The notes: generated from the letters alone by a model not told the origin. A stretch of DNA of 64,000 nucleotides from JAEZHK01 sp040768845 (GCA_040768845.1 JAXGME010000005.1:62001-126000), one strand, 5' to 3'. Counted from the first letter of the stretch, positions 33,099-42,109 are shown. A program made the numbers and translations.

Positions 33099-35382
33099 CG
33101 TTGGGCTCCCTTCCGGCATCGGGCCAGGGCCGCCGGGGCACCGGCGGGCGGCTCGGGATGGAAACCTCCGGGTACTCGATCCGGTCGTGGTACACGCCGG
33201 TCAGCACGGTGGTGAAGGCCTCGCTGATCCGGGCCAGATCGGCGAAGGTCAGCGGGCATTCGTCGAACTGGCCGTCCTCCATCTTGCCCTGGATCATCTT
33301 GCGGATGAGCAGCGGAAGCTTCTCCGGCGAGGCGTCGGAGGCGGCGCGGGCGGCGGCCTCCACGGTGTCGGCCATCATCACGATGGCGGCCTCGCGGCTT
33401 CTGGGGCGGGGGCCGTCGTAGCGGAAGTCCGCCACGTCCACCTTTTCGCCCTGCCGGGCGGCCTTGTCGTAGAAGTACAGAACCGGCGAATCGCCATGGT
33501 GCTGCAGGATGATCTCCTGGATCTCCTCGGGCAGGCGGGCGCGGGCGGCCATCTCCACGCCGTCGTGGGGGTGGGCCGTCAAAATGGCGGTGGACACCCG
33601 CGGGTCGGTGCGGTCGTGGGGGTTGTCGTTCATCTGGTTTTCCTTGAAGTACAGCGGCCGCCGGAGCTTGCCGATGTCGTGGTAGTAGGCGCCCACCCGG
33701 GCCAGCAGCGCGTTGGCGCCCACGGCGCCGGCGGCGGCCTCCGCCAGGTTGGCCACCAGAATCGAGTGGTGGTAGGTGCCGGGGGTTTCCAGCAGAAGGC
33801 GCCTCAAAAGCGGCTGGTTGGGGTTGGAAAGCTCCATCAGCTTGGACGCCGTGACCAGGTTGAACGCCCATTCCAGCAGCAGGGCCTCGAGAATGGTCAA
33901 AACCGCGCTCACCAGCGCGCTGCCCCCGGACCAGAGCGCCCATATCATCACGTTCTGGATCTCCGCGCTGTTGACCAGCCCCACCGCCACGGTGGTCAGC
34001 ATGTTGATCAGCAGCACGATGGCGCCCGACAGCATGATGCCCGAGAAGCGGTGGCGGTTCCGGAGCACCGGCACCACTGCCGTGCCGGCCACCATGGCCG
34101 TGAGCATCACGCCGAACATGGTGGCGGTGAACATGCCGCTGTCCACCGAGGCCATCAGCCCCGCCAGGATCGAAAGCACGATGTTGACCACCAGCGCGAG
34201 CCGGGGCTTGATTAGGAGCGTGGTCAACATGGCGCCCAGCGTCACCGGCATCAGATAGGCGTTGACCGCCCGGAACGCCAGCGACCAGGCCACGGTGGTG
34301 ACCAGGATCACCGCCATCAGCCCCACGCGGCGCGGATCGCGCAGCATGTCCGGGATAAAGGAGTACACGTACAGGACCAGAATCAGCGTGAGCAGCAAAA
34401 GCAGCAGTGCCAGCCCCAGGTAGAGCGAAAGGTCCACGGCCCGGTCCTTGAGCATGCCAAGGCTGTTGAGCATCTCAATCTGCGGCGCGGTGACCACCTC
34501 GCCCGCCCGGACGATGTTCTGGCCCTTTTTATAGACCACGTCCTCCACGGCTTCGCGGGCAGCCTGGCGCTTCTGTTCGGTGGTTTCCTCGTCCAGAAGC
34601 ATGTTGGCCTTCAGGTAGGTGGACACGATGGCGCCGGCGGCGTCGGCCAGCTGCGCGTCGTAACCGCTCTCGGCGAGATCCTGAAGGATCTTGGCGGCGG
34701 TTTCTTTCTCCTGCCCTTCGGCCACCTTGGAATTGAGCGCCTGGCGGGTCAGATCCAGCGCGGCGTCGGAGAGGGCGGCCAGCACCCCGTCGCCGGTGTC
34801 CAGCGCGGAGGCGAGGGCGGCGTCATCCATCTCCACCGGGCGCATGGCCTGGGCCGCCTTTTTCAGGGTTTCGTCCGTCATCGGGGACACGGTGCCGTCC
34901 AGCCCTACCCTGAGCTGCGCCAGCGCGCGCAGCTGGGCGAAACTGTCCTCGATTTTGGAAAGCACGTCGGGCATGACGGACTCGTCGCTCTGGTAGGAGG
35001 GCTGCACCTCCCGCACGGCGGCGTCAATGCGCATGTCCGTGGTGATGGTGTCCTTCACGTCCTTGGAGGCCGTGATGGTGCGGGAGGCCACCTCGCCCGC
35101 CTTCAGATCGTACCGCTCGGGGGCCAGCGCCCCCGCCAGCAAAAGGAGCAGCGCGGCGTAGGCCGCCGCCGCGATCAGAAGCGACGCCAGCGCCGGCTTC
35201 AGCGGCCGGGCCTCCTGCCCCGCGCGGGCGCGCTTGCGCCCCGGGCGGGATTCCGCCCGGGCATTGGGCGCCGGCCGGGAGCCGGACGCCGACGTAGTGC
35301 CGGACGCCGACGTGGGGCCGGACGCCGACGTAGTGCTGGACGCCGACGTGGGGCCGGGCGCCGACGGGTTTTCCTTTTGCAT
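33073..35382 (-). CDS. pgpH: PgpH-type cyclic-di-AMP phosphodiesterase (7TM-HD)
   Basis: 769 residues. A low-complexity N-terminal tail with tandem repeats (see 35281-35370) and a first membrane helix precede the extracellular 7TMR-HDED domain (about 85-330), seven membrane helices (about 330-520) and a C-terminal HD domain with GTYHHSILVANLAEAAA, HDIGKLRRPLYFKENQ, LTAHPHDGVEMA, ILQHHGDSPVLYFY and MMADTVEAAARA. PgpH hydrolyses c-di-AMP to pApA. Homologue of B. subtilis yqfF and placed as there, between phoH and ybeY. Confidence 0.95.
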   Translation of the reverse strand: MQKENPSAPGPTSASSTTSASGPTSASGTTSASGSRPAPNARAESRPGRKRARAGQEARPLKPALASLLIAAAAYAALLLLLAGALAPERYDLKAGEVASRTITASKDVKDTITTDMRIDAAVREVQPSYQSDESVMPDVLSKIEDSFAQLRALAQLRVGLDGTVSPMTDETLKKAAQAMRPVEMDDAALASALDTGDGVLAALSDAALDLTRQALNSKVAEGQEKETAAKILQDLAESGYDAQLADAAGAIVSTYLKANMLLDEETTEQKRQAAREAVEDVVYKKGQNIVRAGEVVTAPQIEMLNSLGMLKDRAVDLSLYLGLALLLLLLTLILVLYVYSFIPDMLRDPRRVGLMAVILVTTVAWSLAFRAVNAYLMPVTLGAMLTTLLIKPRLALVVNIVLSILAGLMASVDSGMFTATMFGVMLTAMVAGTAVVPVLRNRHRFSGIMLSGAIVLLINMLTTVAVGLVNSAEIQNVMIWALWSGGSALVSAVLTILEALLLEWAFNLVTASKLMELSNPNQPLLRRLLLETPGTYHHSILVANLAEAAAGAVGANALLARVGAYYHDIGKLRRPLYFKENQMNDNPHDRTDPRVSTAILTAHPHDGVEMAARARLPEEIQEIILQHHGDSPVLYFYDKAARQGEKVDVADFRYDGPRPRSREAAIVMMADTVEAAARAASDASPEKLPLLIRKMIQGKMEDGQFDECPLTFADLARISEAFTTVLTGVYHDRIEYPEVSIPSRPPVPRRPWPDAGREPNDEPKHADA
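35281..35370 (-). repeat. 18-bp coding tandem repeat in pgpH
   Basis: Five consecutive 18-bp units encode alternating GPTSAS and TTSASG/S hexapeptides at the cytoplasmic N-terminus of PgpH. Units differ at one to four bases and show an alternating GTAGT/GTGGGG end. Confidence 0.93.
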
Positions 35383-35408
35383 GTTCGCATCTCCCAGCTT
35401 GGCGGCGT

Positions 35409-36374
35409 TTACCTTCGCTTGGCGTTCCGTTCGTAGGCCTTGACGATGGCCTGCACCAGCTCGTGGCGCACCACGTCGCGGTGGGTGAGGGTGATGATGG
35501 CGATGTCCTCCACGCCGCGCAGCACCTCCAGCGCCTCCACGAGGCCGCTCTTTTTGCCGGCGGGCAGGTCCACCTGGGTGATGTCGCCGGTGATGACCAT
35601 GCGGCTGCCGGCGCCCATGCGGGTCAGGAACATCTTCATCTGCTCGGAGGTGGTGTTCTGGGCTTCGTCCAGGATGATGAAGGCGTCGGACAGGGTGCGG
35701 CCGCGCATGTAGGCCAGGGGCGCCACTTCCACGGCCCCGCGCTCCAAAAGACGCTGGTAGCCCTCCACGCCCATCATTTCGTTGAGGGCGTCGTAGAGCG
35801 GGCGCAGGTAGGGGTCCACCTTCTGCTGCAGGTCACCGGGCAAAAAGCCCAGCTTTTCGCCGGCCTCCACGGCGGGGCGCGTCAGGATAATGCGCTCCAC
35901 GTCCTTGTTTTTGAGGGCCAGCACCGCCATGGCGATGGCGAGGTAGGTTTTGCCGGTGCCGGCGGGGCCGATGGCAAAGGTGGCGGTGTGGTTTTTGATG
36001 GCGTCCACGTAGTGCTTCTGGCCCAGGGTTTTGCACTTCACCTGGCGGCCCCGGTAGGTAATGGCGATGGCGCCCTGCATGATTTCATCGATGCGGTCGG
36101 CGTTGCCCTCGGCGGCCAGCTCGATGGCGTAGCGGATGCGGGAGCGATCGATGGATTCGCCCCGCTCGACCACGGCCTGCAGCCGCTCGAGCACCGTGCG
36201 GCACAATTCGGCCTTCTGTTCCTCGCCGGTGATGGTGATTTCGCTGCCGTGGGCGAAGATTTCCACGCCCAGCTCGTCCCTGAGCAGTTTGACGTTTTCG
36301 TCGTTGAGGCCGAACAGCGCGATGAACTGATCGCTCCGGTCGACCTCCATCCTGGTCTTATAGAGTGTTTCCAA
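35409..36374 (-). CDS. phoH: PhoH family ATPase
   Basis: 321 residues. Walker A GPAGTGKTYLAIAMAVLAL, Walker B AFIILDEAQNTT, RPAVEAGEKLGFLPGDLQQKVDPYLRP (split: residues about 165-190), and SRMVITGDITQVDLP are the PhoH core; a KH-like N-terminal region (LRDELGVEIFAHGSEITITG) precedes it. Start is TTG at 36374, seven bases behind GGAGGA; an ATG at 36350 is the alternative. PhoH-like proteins are thought to act in RNA metabolism with YbeY. Operon with yqfC-yqfD and pgpH. Confidence 0.95.
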   Translation of the reverse strand: METLYKTRMEVDRSDQFIALFGLNDENVKLLRDELGVEIFAHGSEITITGEEQKAELCRTVLERLQAVVERGESIDRSRIRYAIELAAEGNADRIDEIMQGAIAITYRGRQVKCKTLGQKHYVDAIKNHTATFAIGPAGTGKTYLAIAMAVLALKNKDVERIILTRPAVEAGEKLGFLPGDLQQKVDPYLRPLYDALNEMMGVEGYQRLLERGAVEVAPLAYMRGRTLSDAFIILDEAQNTTSEQMKMFLTRMGAGSRMVITGDITQVDLPAGKKSGLVEALEVLRGVEDIAIITLTHRDVVRHELVQAIVKAYERNAKRR

Positions 36375-36404
36375 GTATTCTTCCTCCGAAAGCGGCTGAG
36401 GGCT

Positions 36405-37532
36405 TCAGCCCGCGATGTTCATGCGCCATTCGACAACGGCGCGCGCGCGGATTTTTTCCCCTTCTATCATACTATAATCTACCCATTTGTCAATCTCGGT
36501 ACACGGCGCGGTCTGCGCGGCACGGGCCGCGGCGAGGGCGTTTTCGGAAATTTCACGCTTGACGGCGGTCTCGTCCAGCCGCACCAGGCGCGTTTCCAGC
36601 TCTGCGTGCCGCGTGCGCATTACGCCCAGCGGCGCGAAAATGCCGCCGATGGGCAGAAAGCTCTGCTGGGTTTCCTCGCGGGAAAAGGCCTCCGCCCGGA
36701 CCAGCGGCAGGGAAAAGCCGGGGCCGACGAGGGCGCGCTCGGTCCGCTCACGCCCGGTGGGCACCATCTCCTCGCGGGTGAGCGGGGCCTCGGCCTCCGC
36801 CGCCGTCCACACCCGGGCCACCACGCTGCCCAGCGCGGCGACGCCCCGGGTGAGCTCGTCCGTCACCTTTTCCTCGCCCCTGATCAGCGTCTGCCCCTTC
36901 ATCACGCTGTCGCCGGGCTTTACCGCTGCCGCGCCGTAGAGCACCGTGACCTCCTCCACCACGCCGTCGCGGGTGGCGCGGATATCCCGGGCGGCCGCCG
37001 GGTCGTACAGCGGCGGCGGCGCGTCCTCGCCCACGGCTTCGATCAGAAGCCGCACCCCCTGCCGGCGGACGCCCACGTAGGCCAGCCCGCCCGCGTCGCT
37101 CAGAAGCCGCTGGGACAGCTGATAGGCGTCCAGCCCGTCCAGGCGCATGCCCACGCGCACGCCGGCGGATTGCATTGCCCGCTCAAGCCCCGCCTTTTCC
37201 GCGCCCGTCAGGCGCACCTCCACCAGCCACGCGCGGCCCGACAAAAGCGCCAGCGCCGCGAGAAAGATCACAAGCGACAGCGCCATCGCCGCCCGCCGCA
37301 TGAGCGCGCGCCGAAGGCGGGGCAGTCCGCCCACCCGGACGACGGCCATGTCCAGCCCGAACCGCTCCGCCAGCGCCATCAGGCGCGCGGCGCCCGCCTC
37401 GCCGGTGCGCAGAATCGTCTCCCGCGGTCCCACCCGCTCGGCCGCGTCAATGGCGATGCCCTCGGCGCGGGCGCGGTCGATCAGCTTTTCCGCCATCCGT
37501 CCCCGGTGGCGCAGCACCACAGGCCCCCTCAC
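36405..37532 (-). CDS. yqfD: Sporulation protein YqfD
   Basis: 375 residues from the GTG at 37532, overlapping the yqfC stop by four bases (GTGA). An N-terminal cytoplasmic domain of about 95 residues is followed by one membrane helix (ALSLVIFLAALALLSGRAWL) and an extracellular part, with DGVVEEVTVLYGAAAVKPGDSVMKGQTLI (two halves around residue 205) as a lipoyl/HlyD-like segment and EKVTDELTRGVAALGSVVARVWTA. YqfD is a forespore-engulfment or mother-cell stage protein of sporulation. Together with yqfC it shows that this is a spore former or descends from one. Confidence 0.93.
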   Translation of the reverse strand: MRGPVVLRHRGRMAEKLIDRARAEGIAIDAAERVGPRETILRTGEAGAARLMALAERFGLDMAVVRVGGLPRLRRALMRRAAMALSLVIFLAALALLSGRAWLVEVRLTGAEKAGLERAMQSAGVRVGMRLDGLDAYQLSQRLLSDAGGLAYVGVRRQGVRLLIEAVGEDAPPPLYDPAAARDIRATRDGVVEEVTVLYGAAAVKPGDSVMKGQTLIRGEEKVTDELTRGVAALGSVVARVWTAAEAEAPLTREEMVPTGRERTERALVGPGFSLPLVRAEAFSREETQQSFLPIGGIFAPLGVMRTRHAELETRLVRLDETAVKREISENALAAARAAQTAPCTEIDKWVDYSMIEGEKIRARAVVEWRMNIAG

Positions 37533-37843
37533 CGCGCCGCCTCCCGGGCGCGGCCGGCCTCCGCGGGCAGCTCAATGGACTGGATCTCGCCCCGCACCGT
37601 CAGCGCGTCGGGGCGGATCTCGGTGAGCAGCAGCGCTTCGCCGCTGATGGTGAGCACCCCCTGCCGCGTCATCAGGCGCACGCGGGTGGGGCTGAATTCC
37701 AGAATGCCGGTGTGGTTTTCGATCATCGCGCGCCGGCCGCCCGCCAGCATCAGCCTTGGCAGCGCGCCCGCCGCCTCCTCCAGCCACTCCATCGCCGGAA
37801 ACGCGCCCGCCCGAACGCGGCCCGGCGCCCTGCGCGCCGCCAT
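37529..37843 (-). CDS. yqfC: YabP/YqfC family sporulation protein
   Basis: 104 residues; ATG behind GAGGGGGTGG. RLMLAGGRRAMIENHTGILEFSP and LTRQGVLTISGEALLL-like RLMTRQGVLTISGEAL give the YabP/YqfC signature, which normally reads IENHKGI/LEF. First gene of the yqfC-yqfD-phoH-pgpH-ybeY operon. In B. subtilis yqfC is under mother-cell sigma-E control, and a sigma-E-like promoter is seen just upstream. Confidence 0.92.
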   Translation of the reverse strand: MAARRAPGRVRAGAFPAMEWLEEAAGALPRLMLAGGRRAMIENHTGILEFSPTRVRLMTRQGVLTISGEALLLTEIRPDALTVRGEIQSIELPAEAGRAREAAR

Positions 37844-37863
37844 GCGACCACCCCCTCTTTCTG

Positions 37864-37891
37864 ATGTATGCGCCCCGGCCGGGCGTTATTT
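37864..37891 (-). promoter_or_regulatory. Possible sigma-E promoter of yqfC
   Basis: On the minus strand AAATAA and CATACAT are 15 bases apart, close to the sigma-E pattern (-35 ATATT-like, -10 CATACA-T). It lies about 20 bases before the yqfC start. B. subtilis yqfC is known to have such a promoter. A sigma-A promoter for the whole operon was not found in the same gap. Confidence 0.4.
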
Positions 37892-37946
37892 CCCGCACGC
37901 CCCGGCGCCCGCGCCCGCTTCCTTATATTCCCCGGGCAAAATTAGG

Positions 37947-37975
37947 TTGAAATGCGCCGCCCCCTCTGTTATACT
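37947..37975 (+). promoter_or_regulatory. Sigma-A promoter of the three-module cysteine protein
   Basis: TTGAAA and TATACT are 17 bases apart, 37 bases before the GTG start at 38013. Confidence 0.75.
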
Positions 37976-38012
37976 ATACGGTAGATTCATATGCTCAAAA
38001 GGAGTGGTTGAT

Positions 38013-39494
38013 GTGCAGGCCGCCCTGAATGCCGCGCCGGGCTTCGCGCTGTCGATGCTTTTCAAGCGCGCCGACCGGCAGTACATGATGCGCTCGGAAA
38101 AGCGGCCCGGCTACAGGCCGCAGCCTTCTGGCGGCGGGCAGAAAAACGGCGGCCGCAGGCGCCGGCCCCGCCGCGTGGGCTACGCCATTATGACGGTGGC
38201 GCTGCTGATCCTCCTGTGGCCGGTGGGCCTGGTCCCGCTGTGGGCGCGCCGCCTGCGCTGGAAGAGCCTGGTCAAGGCGGCGGTCACCGTCGCCACCGGC
38301 GCAATCTTCCTGATGGGTTTTTCCTACCTGCTGACGGTGGACACCCAGGTGGACGCCATCAAAAGCGCCCAGACGGGCATCCGCAATTCGATGACGGCGC
38401 TGGCCGAATCGGTGGACTACGCCGTCGCCCACACCGACCAGTTTTCGGTGAACGCGTCGCGCATCACCTCCGGCGCCGCCCGGCTGGGCCGCAAGGCGCT
38501 GCTGGCGACGGTGCCCGCCGCCAAGCACAACATGGACGCCTTTGCCGCCCAGAGCGGCAGGCTGACGGCGCTGGCGGTATCCGGCGCCATGGCGGGCCTC
38601 CGGCAGACCCTCTACGACACGGGCCTCGCCCCCACGCCCACCCCGGCGCCCACGCCCCAGCCCACGCCTACCCCGGCGCCCACGCCGGAGCCCACGCCCT
38701 CGCCCTCGCCGCCGGTGGAAATGGTCTGGCGCGTGCCGGGCGAGGCGGTGTACCACAACGATCCCACCTGCGGCGGCATTGCCGGCGCGGAGGAGATCAC
38801 GCTGGCCGAGGCGCTGGCCGAAGGGTTGATGCCCTGCGAGAAGTGCGTGCTGAACGCGGACAATTCACCCGAGCCCGCCGCGCCCGAGGCCACCGCGATG
38901 GCGGTGATCACCCAGTCCGAGGCGCCCGCGGCAGAGCCGACCCCCGCATCCCAGGCCGATCCGGCCGCGGCGGCGGTTTCGGCGTCGCCGATGCCGGTCA
39001 CGCCCAAGTCGGCGGAAAGCCCGGCCGCCCCGTCGCCGTCGCCGTCGCTTGAGCCCACCGAGGCGCCCACGCCCCAGCCCACGCCGGAGCCGCTGCCCCC
39101 CATCAAGACGCTGGGCGAGATGATGGTCTGGCATACGACGGGCGGCAAGTACTACCACCTGGACGAGCATTGCCCGGGCATGTCGGGCGCCAAGCAGTTT
39201 ACGCTGGCCTCGTCGGTGGAGGCCGGGTTCAACCCCTGCCCCCGCTGCAACCCGCCCGCGCCGGAGATGCTTCAGGAGCCGATGGTGGTCTGGTGCGGCA
39301 CCGACCACACCTTCCACATCACCGATGAATGCGAGGCGCTCACCGACACCTGGGTGGTGATGGGCTTCGAGGAGGCGCTGCTGGAGGAGGGCTATACCGG
39401 CTGTCCGGACTGCGGCGCGATGCTCTACGAGGAGAACGCCAAGTCCGCGCCCGTGGCCACCCCCGCGCCGGCGGAACCCGCCATCAGCAACTGA
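38013..39494 (+). CDS. Membrane protein with three YHxxxC-CxxC modules
   Basis: 493 residues from the GTG at 38013, eight bases behind AAAGGAG. Two hydrophobic segments (about 55-75 and 90-108) are followed by an extracellular part. Pro-Thr-rich linkers separate three modules (about 235-280, 370-412 and 424-468), each with VW...YH/FH-x3-C, then an EA..EG helix and PC-x2-C (PCEKC, PCPRC, GCPDC). These resemble the Ada-type zinc-binding or YHxxxC...GYxPCxxC module often fused to thermonuclease/ComEA-like proteins. Three copies in one protein are unusual. Role unknown. Confidence 0.8.
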   Translation: MQAALNAAPGFALSMLFKRADRQYMMRSEKRPGYRPQPSGGGQKNGGRRRRPRRVGYAIMTVALLILLWPVGLVPLWARRLRWKSLVKAAVTVATGAIFLMGFSYLLTVDTQVDAIKSAQTGIRNSMTALAESVDYAVAHTDQFSVNASRITSGAARLGRKALLATVPAAKHNMDAFAAQSGRLTALAVSGAMAGLRQTLYDTGLAPTPTPAPTPQPTPTPAPTPEPTPSPSPPVEMVWRVPGEAVYHNDPTCGGIAGAEEITLAEALAEGLMPCEKCVLNADNSPEPAAPEATAMAVITQSEAPAAEPTPASQADPAAAAVSASPMPVTPKSAESPAAPSPSPSLEPTEAPTPQPTPEPLPPIKTLGEMMVWHTTGGKYYHLDEHCPGMSGAKQFTLASSVEAGFNPCPRCNPPAPEMLQEPMVVWCGTDHTFHITDECEALTDTWVVMGFEEALLEEGYTGCPDCGAMLYEENAKSAPVATPAPAEPAISN

Positions 39495-39508
39495 CGTCCC
39501 GCGCGCCC

Positions 39509-39540
39509 TGCGGGCGGCGCTCGCCGCCCGCATTTTGTTT
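39509..39540 (+). terminator. Rho-independent terminator
   Basis: Stem TGCGGGCGGC/GCCGCCCGCA with loop GCTC is followed by TTTTGTTT. Confidence 0.92.
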
Positions 39541-39569
39541 CCAAAACCGTACACAAAGGAGAAAGTGCC

Positions 39570-40886
39570 ATGTATACCCCCATCTTGCCCGATCTTCTGA
39601 ATCGCTTTGAGCGCGACTTTGCCGGCGATCCGGTCAACGCGCTCAGGATGCACGCGGTGGTGAAGCACGGCGTATCCGACGCGGCGGAAAACCACCTGGA
39701 GGATGTCACGAACCCCATGACCTTCTCCATTGAACTGGAAAGCGGCAAGATCACCGACCAGAAGGCCAGCGGCCGCTGCTGGCTGTTTGCCGGGCTCAAC
39801 ACCATGCGCTACGAGATCATGAAAAAGCTGAACCTCAAGACGTTTGAGCTGTCCCAGAACTACCAGATGTTCTACGACAAGCTGGAAAAGGCCAACTACT
39901 TTCTGGAGAGCGTTCTCAAGACCGCCGGGGAGCCGCTGGACGGCCGGCTGGTCAACTTCCTGCTGCAGAATCCGCTGCAGGACGGCGGCCAGTGGGATAT
40001 GTTTGCCGCGCTGATCGAAAAGTATGGCTGCGTGCCCAAGTACGTGATGCCGGAAACCTACCATTCTTCCGCCACGGGCGAAATGGTGCGGCTGATCACG
40101 GCCAAGCTGCGGGAGGACGCGCTCGTTCTGCGGGCGGCCTCGGGCGACCGGCAGGCGCTGAAGGAAAAGATGCTGGGCGAGGTCTACCGGATGCTCACCA
40201 TCTGCCTGGGCGCCCCGCCGAAGACGTTTGATTTTGAGTACCGCGACAAGGACAAGAATTTCCACCGCGACTGCGGGCTGACCCCCGTCGAATTCTACAA
40301 AAAGTACGTGGACCAGGACATGAACGACTACGTGTCCGTCATCAACGCCCCCACCGCCGACAAGCCCTACGGAAAGACCTACACCGTGGATTATTTGGGC
40401 AACGTGGCCGGCGGCCGGGCCATCAAGTACCTGAACCTGCCCGGAGAGGACCTGAAAAAGCTGGCCATCGCGCAGCTCAAGGACGGCAGCCCCGTGTGGT
40501 TCGGCTGCGACGTGGGCAAGATGCAGATGCGCAAGCGCGGCATCATGGGCATGAAGACCTTCGACTACGAAGCCTTAATGGGCGTGTCTTTTGGCATGGA
40601 CAAGGCCCGGCGGCTGGATACCGGCGAGAGCATGCTGACCCACGCCATGGTCTTTTTGGGCGTGAACCTCACCGACGAGGGCCGGCCCAACCGCTGGAAG
40701 GTGGAAAACAGCTGGTCCGACGAGCGCGGCCAGGACGGCTACTACATCATGACCGACGAGTGGTTTGACCAGTACAACTACCAGGTGGTGGTGCACAAAA
40801 AGTACCTCACCGAGGCGCAGCGCGCCGCCTATGAGCAGGCGCCCATCGCGCTGAAGCCCTGGGACCCGATGGGATCGCTGGCGTAG
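39570..40886 (+). CDS. pepC: Aminopeptidase C (bleomycin hydrolase family)
   Basis: 438 residues, C1B cysteine peptidase. The catalytic Cys70 is in QKASGRCWLFAGLNTMR, the His in LTHAMVFLGVNLTDEG and the Asn in WKVENSWSDERGQDGYYIM. Other typical segments are GGQWDMFAALIEKYGCVPK and KPYGKTYTVDYLGNV. Intracellular peptide trimming. ATG six bases behind AAAGGAG, directly after a terminator, so it has its own promoter or relies on readthrough; none was clearly identified. Confidence 0.95.
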   Translation: MYTPILPDLLNRFERDFAGDPVNALRMHAVVKHGVSDAAENHLEDVTNPMTFSIELESGKITDQKASGRCWLFAGLNTMRYEIMKKLNLKTFELSQNYQMFYDKLEKANYFLESVLKTAGEPLDGRLVNFLLQNPLQDGGQWDMFAALIEKYGCVPKYVMPETYHSSATGEMVRLITAKLREDALVLRAASGDRQALKEKMLGEVYRMLTICLGAPPKTFDFEYRDKDKNFHRDCGLTPVEFYKKYVDQDMNDYVSVINAPTADKPYGKTYTVDYLGNVAGGRAIKYLNLPGEDLKKLAIAQLKDGSPVWFGCDVGKMQMRKRGIMGMKTFDYEALMGVSFGMDKARRLDTGESMLTHAMVFLGVNLTDEGRPNRWKVENSWSDERGQDGYYIMTDEWFDQYNYQVVVHKKYLTEAQRAAYEQAPIALKPWDPMGSLA

Positions 40887-40958
40887 GCGCATCCCCCGCG
40901 GGGCCTTTCGGCCGTCCGGTCTGAAACGGACCGGAGATCAATTGCAAAGGATGATACC

Positions 40959-42056
40959 ATGAAACTTGGCGTTGTGGGCCTGCCGAACGTCGGCAAGAGC
41001 ACGCTGTTCAACGCGATCACCGCCGCGGGCGCGCAGGCGGCGAATTACCCCTTCTGCACCATTGAGCCCAACACCGGCGTGGTGGCGGTGCCGGACCCGA
41101 GGCTTGACGTGCTGGCCGAAATGTACCACCCCGAAAAGTACACCCCCGCCGTGATCGAGTTTGTGGACATCGCGGGCCTGGTGCGCGGCGCCAGCAAGGG
41201 CGAAGGGCTGGGCAACAAGTTTCTCTCCCACATCCGCGAGGTGGACGCGCTGGTGCACGTGGTGCGCTGCTTCGAGGACGGCAATGTGATCCACGTGGAG
41301 GGTTCGGTGGACCCGGTGCGGGACATCGACACCATCCGCACGGAGCTGCTGCTGGCGGACATCGAAACCACCCAGAAGCGCGCCGACCGGCTGCGCAAGC
41401 TTTTGAAAAACGGCGAAAAGAGCGCGCAGGCGGAGCTTGAGGCCGCGGAGGCGCTCCTTGCCCACATGGACGCGGGCAGCGCCGCCCGCACCTGCCCGCT
41501 GACGAAAGAGCAGCGCGCCGCCGTCCGCGGCTGGTTTCTCTTGACGGACAAGCCCGTCGTCTACGCCGCCAACATCAACGAGGACGGCCTGGCCGGCGAC
41601 GAACGCGCGCGGCAGATGGTGGATCAGGTGCGCGCCGTGGCCGAGAAGGAGGGTGCGCAGGTGCTGGTGATCTCCGCCCGGGTGGAGGAGGAGATCGCGC
41701 AGATGGCGCCGGAGGAGAAAAGCGCGTTTCTCGAGGAGATGGGCATCGGCAAAAGCGGGCTGGACCGGCTGGTCACCCTGGGCTACGACCTCCTGGGCCT
41801 CATCAGCTTTCTCACCGCCGGGCCCAAGGAGGTCCGCGCCTGGACCATCGAACGGGGCACCAAGGCCCCCGGCGCGGCGGGCAAGATTCACACCGACTTT
41901 GAGCGCGGCTTCATCCGCGCCGAAATCGTCGCCTTTGACGATCTGGCGCGGGAGGGCTCCATGGCCGCCTGCAAGGAAAAGGGCCTGGTGCGCAGCGAGG
42001 GCAAGGACTATGTGATGAAGGACGGCGACGTGACGCTGTTCCGGTTCAACGTGTAG
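40959..42056 (+). CDS. ychF: Redox-regulated ATPase YchF
   Basis: 365 residues, Obg-related ATPase. G1 GLPNVGKSTLFNAIT, switch NYPFCTIEPNTGVVAVPD, G3 DIAGLVRGASKGEGLGNKFLSHI, and the C-terminal TGS domain (LISFLTAGPKEVRAWTIERGT, KIHTDFERGFIRAEI). The usual G4 NKxD is replaced by AANINEDGL, as in other YchF ATPases that bind ATP rather than GTP. Associates with ribosomes. Convergent with nspC. Confidence 0.96.
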   Translation: MKLGVVGLPNVGKSTLFNAITAAGAQAANYPFCTIEPNTGVVAVPDPRLDVLAEMYHPEKYTPAVIEFVDIAGLVRGASKGEGLGNKFLSHIREVDALVHVVRCFEDGNVIHVEGSVDPVRDIDTIRTELLLADIETTQKRADRLRKLLKNGEKSAQAELEAAEALLAHMDAGSAARTCPLTKEQRAAVRGWFLLTDKPVVYAANINEDGLAGDERARQMVDQVRAVAEKEGAQVLVISARVEEEIAQMAPEEKSAFLEEMGIGKSGLDRLVTLGYDLLGLISFLTAGPKEVRAWTIERGTKAPGAAGKIHTDFERGFIRAEIVAFDDLAREGSMAACKEKGLVRSEGKDYVMKDGDVTLFRFNV

Positions 42057-42067
42057 GACGCACAAAA

Positions 42068-42103
42068 GAAGGGGGCCCGCGGCTTTCGCCGCGGGCCCCC
42101 TTC
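42068..42103. terminator. Bidirectional terminator between ychF and nspC
   Basis: 16-bp perfect stem (GAAGGGGGCCCGCGGC) with loop TTTC. On the minus strand it is followed by TTTTG, on the plus strand by ATCTTTT. Confidence 0.92.
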
Positions 42104-42109
42104 ATCTTT

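Noticed and set aside
35463..38012. Long plus-strand open frame running from inside phoH into the gene at 38013
   Set aside because: The part before 38013 lies antisense to phoH, yqfD and yqfC and crosses the promoter and ribosome site; only the part from 38013 is a gene.
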